From Leidyana gryllorum EB-2025a (lineage: Eukaryota > Apicomplexa), in the NCBI GenBank assembly GCA_048772705.1, contig JBLWGC010000043.1:248001-312000 (forward strand): a stretch of DNA of 64,000 nt, given 5' to 3'. The notes under the pieces are model-generated. The model saw only the letters and a list, made by a program, of their open reading frames with translations. It was not told the DNA's origin and ran no database searches. The translations under genes and the position numbers were made by a program. This document shows positions 60,601 through 64,000 of the stretch, piece after piece; position 1 is the stretch's first letter; each line of letters opens with the position of its first letter.

Positions 60601-61720
60601 GGTTATTCCGTTCATCACGACGGTCACACAGATGACTGAGATCACAAAGGAAGCGCTGTTTCTCATACCTTTGTTTATTGTCGCGAATGTCTTCTCCGTG
60701 TTCTTCAAGGAGTATGTGGATCGTCAATCTTTTATTGTCAATGAGGACATGCAAGAAATGGAAGATCGGGGGAAGGAGCTCTTGAGGGATATGCTTCCGA
60801 AGGAGGTTCTCGAAGAGTTACAACAAGAGAATCTAAAGCTCGCTTACAAGCACGACAAGATGACTTTCATATTCGCTGACATTTGCGGGTTCACTACGTG
60901 GGCTGATACAGTCGACGCCAGCGAGGTCGTGACTGTCCTTCAGTCTCTGTTTGCCAAATTCGACCGTGACAGCACTCGGTTTGGGGTTTTCAAAGTTTGT
61001 ACTATTGGAGATGCCTATGTCGCTGTCAGCGAGCCCGTCACGGACCAATCAATGCATCAAGGATTCTACGATCCCGCAGTGGGAGCCGAACGAGTCCTGG
61101 CCATGGCCCAATGTATGATTCGTGATATCAAGACAGTGCGAGAAAAGCTTAATGTGAGTTTGCGAAAAATCGATACTCCCTTCTCTGTCTACATCCCGGC
61201 GACCATGTCTTTGTGCAATCATATCTAATCTGCAGATCCCATCTCTAAATATGCGTATCGGGTTGCACTTTGGATCTTGTGTCGGCGGTGTCATCGGCAG
61301 CGGCCGCTTGCGGTATGATTTGTGGGGCCTCGACGTTTTGACAGGAAATCTGATGGAGAGCAACGGCGTTCCTGGACGGATTTGTATGTCACAACAGCTC
61401 GTCGACTTTCTGGATGAGAAGTTTCCAGGGTGAGTCTGACTGCAAGTCACACAACATTCAGCCACTGCAGACGATTCCACTTCGTCTTCCACCGAACAGT
61501 CGAAGTCACCAACCGCGTGGTTAATGCGTACCTCTTGGTGACCGAGAGGTATAGTTTCGAGACAGGGAGTGGTGTACTGGGCCAAATGATGCCGACCAAA
61601 GCCTCAATGCACAAAATCCCCACAACACTGGATGCTCAAATGCAAAGAGGACTATTGACGACAGCAAGCAGTGAGGAAGATGCTAGCAGTTCCGGCATGC
61701 AACAGCGAGAGGACACATAG
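51643..61720 (+). CDS. P4-ATPase-like / guanylate cyclase fusion
   Basis: Large membrane protein joining a phospholipid-flippase-like half to a two-domain guanylate cyclase, an architecture known from apicomplexans and other alveolates; it makes cGMP. ATPase half: VGQIVRVHNNEEIPADCLLL, DKTGTLTTN (about 53279-53305), VRGGASVI, VTGDDHENA (about 55412) and VGDGLNDIAM (about 55873). The A-domain DGET motif is replaced by a TGSR-like sequence (about 52470). Two cyclase modules follow, each preceded by LTFKD....LE..Y and a membrane block. C1 keeps GDTVNTASRM (about 59159), with KIET and YALFG at the purine-recognition positions, but has lost the second metal aspartate (VFETY). C2 keeps both metal sites (FADICGF, TIGDAY) but lacks the catalytic Asn/Arg (VLTGNLMES). 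Together they make one guanylate-selective site. C1 holds a long poly-Ala/Ser loop. Many short introns, for example 51859-51933. The TAG is at 61718-61720. Confidence 0.9.
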
Positions 61721-61765
61721 CACTTCGTCGTTCCGAAAAAAGTTGTCCTCATGTTAGATAGGTGA

Positions 61766-64000
61766 TCAATTACTGGGGGGGATGAAGGGGGGAATATCGG
61801 CAGCGGGTCTCCTCTTGGCAATGTCACGCAAATCTGCAAACATCTCCACCAGTTGGGACAATGCCATCTTCTCCTGGTTTTTGGGATCCTCACGTTTCCG
61901 GACCATCACACAGCGTTCCTCTGCGACGAGAAGATTTAAATATGAATTAGTCAGTGTGCTTACCTTCTTCTTGGGCGCCCACAACGAGAATGTAATTCCA
62001 TTGGTGGACCTGAGCTTCTCTGATCTTCTTGTTGATGGTGTTGTTACTGGCGTCCACCTCAGCGTCGAATCCGCGGTCCCGCAACACTCGGGTGACATAC
62101 TGAGCGTATGGGAGATTCTTCTCGGAGATGGGACACACGATCGCTTGACGCGGACTCAGCCAGAAGGGCAGTCGACCACCAGTGTGTTCCAGAATGACAG
62201 CCGACATTCTCTCAATGGAGCCCAGGATGGCTCTGTGGACCATAACGGGACGTCCAAAGCCCGGCTTGAGCTCAGTCTCAAGAGAGCCGTCAACGTTGCG
62301 CAATTGCTGTTGCTGTTGCTGCTGCTCGGAGCCTTGTGGGTGATCGGCCCGCTTGCACTCCTCGTTGGCCTGGACAGCGGTGGATGTACCGTCCTCGTTC
62401 GACTTGTATTGCAGGTCGAAACGCAAGGGTAGCTGGAAGTCGAGTTGAATGGTACCGCATTGATGCTGGCGTTCCAAGGCATCCATCAATTTGATATCAA
62501 TCTTGGGTCCGTAGAAAGCACCGTCGCCCTTGTTGAGCTTCCAAGGCATTCCACACTCATTCAGAGAGTTCTTCAGCTGGGTCTCCGCTTTCTCCCACAA
62601 CTCAACTGTTCCGAGAGCCTTTTTGGGGCGGGTGCTGAGATGGAGTTCGAAGGTGAAGCCGAACAATTTGTAGATGAAGAAGAGGAAATCCAAAGCAGCC
62701 GATACCTCGGCTTCGACTTGGTCCATACGGCAGAAGATGTGAGCGTCATCCTGTTGGAATCGGCGGACTCGAGTCAGTCCGCTCAGACTTCCGCTGAACT
62801 CATTGCGATGCAATACTCCGAAATCGGCCATGCGGATTGGGAGTTGTCGGTATGAGGGAGCCATATGTTTGAACATAACACAGTGGCCGGGGCAGTTCAT
62901 TGGTTTGAGACCCCAATCTTTTCCTTCGACGTCCAGAAGGAACATACAGTCTTTGTAGTTCTGTAAGTGTCCGGAGACGCGGAAGATGTCGCAGGAGAAC
63001 AGATTGGGCGAGTGCACTTCGGAGAATCCACGAGCAGCGTATTCAGCCTAAGATGGGAGGAGGAGATGAGGGGCAAATTGGAGACTACGATCGAAATCTT
63101 TGATTGCGATGATCAATCGCCTCAATTGATCGCATTAAATGTTCACTCACCCGCATCAGTTCGACCAATTTGTTATAAACTTTCGCCCCCTTCGGCAGCC
63201 AGAATGCCGAGCCTGCGGCGAAGGCTGGCTCGAAGAAGAACAGGTCGAGTTGTTGACCTAAGAGGCGATGGTCACGTTTCTTGGCTTCTTCTACTAAACG
63301 GATGTGTTCTTTCATCAACTTGGCGTCGGGGAAGGTGATGCCGTAGACTCGCTGGAGACTGTCGCCTTCACAATTGCCCAACCAGTAGGCTGAAGAGTGT
63401 TTCTCCACTTGGAAGGCTTTGATGTAATTGAGGTTGGGGATATGGGGTCCCATACAAAGATCAACGAAGGGTCCACAGCGATATACCGAAGTTTTGCCAC
63501 CTTCGGGTACTTTAGCGCTGATCAGTGCCACTTTGAAGGGGTTGTCTTGAAACATTATGAGTGCCTCTTCCTTGGTGACTTCCAATCTACAAAACGGAAG
63601 ATCTTGACCGTGGAACTCGGCAGCCTTCTTTTTCATGTCCTCGTAATTATCTTGGGTGATGGAGGGGCGGTCACCCAAGTAGAAGTCGTAGTAGAAACCT
63701 TTTTGTAGGGCGGGGCCGATTGTGACCTGAGCACCGAATAACTGCTCAGCCACGAGACCCAACAAGTGGCCACTAGAGTGCCAGAAGACGCCTTTGGCCT
63801 CCTTGTCGTCAAACTTGAGGAACGCCAATTTGCAACTGCTGGGAAGGGGACGAGTCATATCCCATAATTGGTATTCTTTGTCCTCGTCCTCATCGTCCGC
63901 ACCGTCATCCGAGTAACCTTCGACATCCTCGGTATTGGCACACTGGGTAGCGCTCTGCACCACACTCTTGTCGGCCCACACAACTCGCGCAACTATTGAG
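61766..64000 (-). CDS. Threonyl-tRNA synthetase, cytosolic type (5' end outside window)
   Basis: Charges tRNA-Thr and edits mis-attached serine. The visible part starts in the TGS-like domain ([16 protein letters not shown]), interrupted by an acidic insert ([12 protein letters not shown]). It continues through the editing domain with HSSGH and [12 protein letters not shown]. Class II motif 2 is [19 protein letters not shown] and motif 3 is [14 protein letters not shown]. Zinc ligands are expected in MNCPGHC, the motif 2 region (DAHIF) and VHRA. The anticodon-binding domain begins [16 protein letters not shown]. Between RFDLQYKS and RPVMVHRA lies an unusual insert of about 45 residues with a run of seven glutamines. 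Introns are 63048-63150 and 61921-61963. The stop TGA is at 61766-61768, convergent with the cyclase, 45 bp apart. The start codon is beyond 64000. Confidence 0.96.

Noticed and set aside
61782-62432. 216-codon plus-strand frame opposite threonyl-tRNA synthetase
   Set aside because: Leu-rich run is the antisense of the poly-Gln tract, and the opposite strand encodes a firmly identified enzyme.

Overview
The window is nuclear DNA of a compact, moderately GC-rich, intron-bearing protist, not a prokaryote. Most genes are split by short GT...AG introns (about 35-110 nt, a few longer) and encode eukaryotic proteins: ribosomal protein S9/uS4, PABPN1, SDE2, DPH3, UMP-CMP kinase and cytosolic threonyl-tRNA synthetase. 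A guanylate cyclase fused behind a P4-ATPase-like half points to an alveolate. The compaction and base composition would fit a gregarine-like apicomplexan or close relative. That placement is inference, not proof.

Layout. (1) 1-21182, plus strand: three head-to-tail copies of a giant protein gene of unknown function, the first cut by the window edge. (2) 21183-21779: a gene-poor convergent spacer with small microsatellites. (3) 21780-34397: about 13 kb of ten ordinary genes. In order they are a tandem CRAL-TRIO protein, an inositol polyphosphate 5-phosphatase, a small possible Fip1-like protein, PABPN1, DPH3, SDE2, a secreted proline-rich protein, RPS9, a B-box/PH protein and UMP-CMP kinase. 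(4) 34441-51578, minus strand: two more copies of the giant family, one carrying a 2.2-kb insertion with a 668-codon ORF at a conserved intron position. (5) 51643-61720, plus strand: the P4-ATPase/guanylate cyclase. (6) 61766-64000, minus strand: threonyl-tRNA synthetase, 5' end outside the window.

The most interesting content is the five-member family. I call it the WDxLExGW family here, after the motif ending every copy. Each complete copy spans 7.3-9.4 kb and should encode roughly 2,000 residues or more, mostly helical-looking. The order of conserved blocks is the same in all copies and several intron positions are shared. I recognise no known domain. Tandem copies are separated by only 8, 16 and 7 bp between stop and next start, and other same-strand neighbours lie 20-43 bp apart or overlap by 4 bp. 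This raises the question of polycistronic transcription or trans-splicing.

Several genes share a lipid theme: a phosphoinositide 5-phosphatase, a double Sec14-like protein, a PH-domain protein and the flippase-like half of the cyclase. Two adjacent genes may share an mRNA 3'-end theme (PABPN1 and the Fip1-like candidate). Both groupings are inference from content and position.

Gene models were built by hand from splice consensus, reading frame and paralogue alignment. For most of the small genes the spliced length is a multiple of three, which supports them. The exons of the giant genes and of the cyclase were checked only in part.
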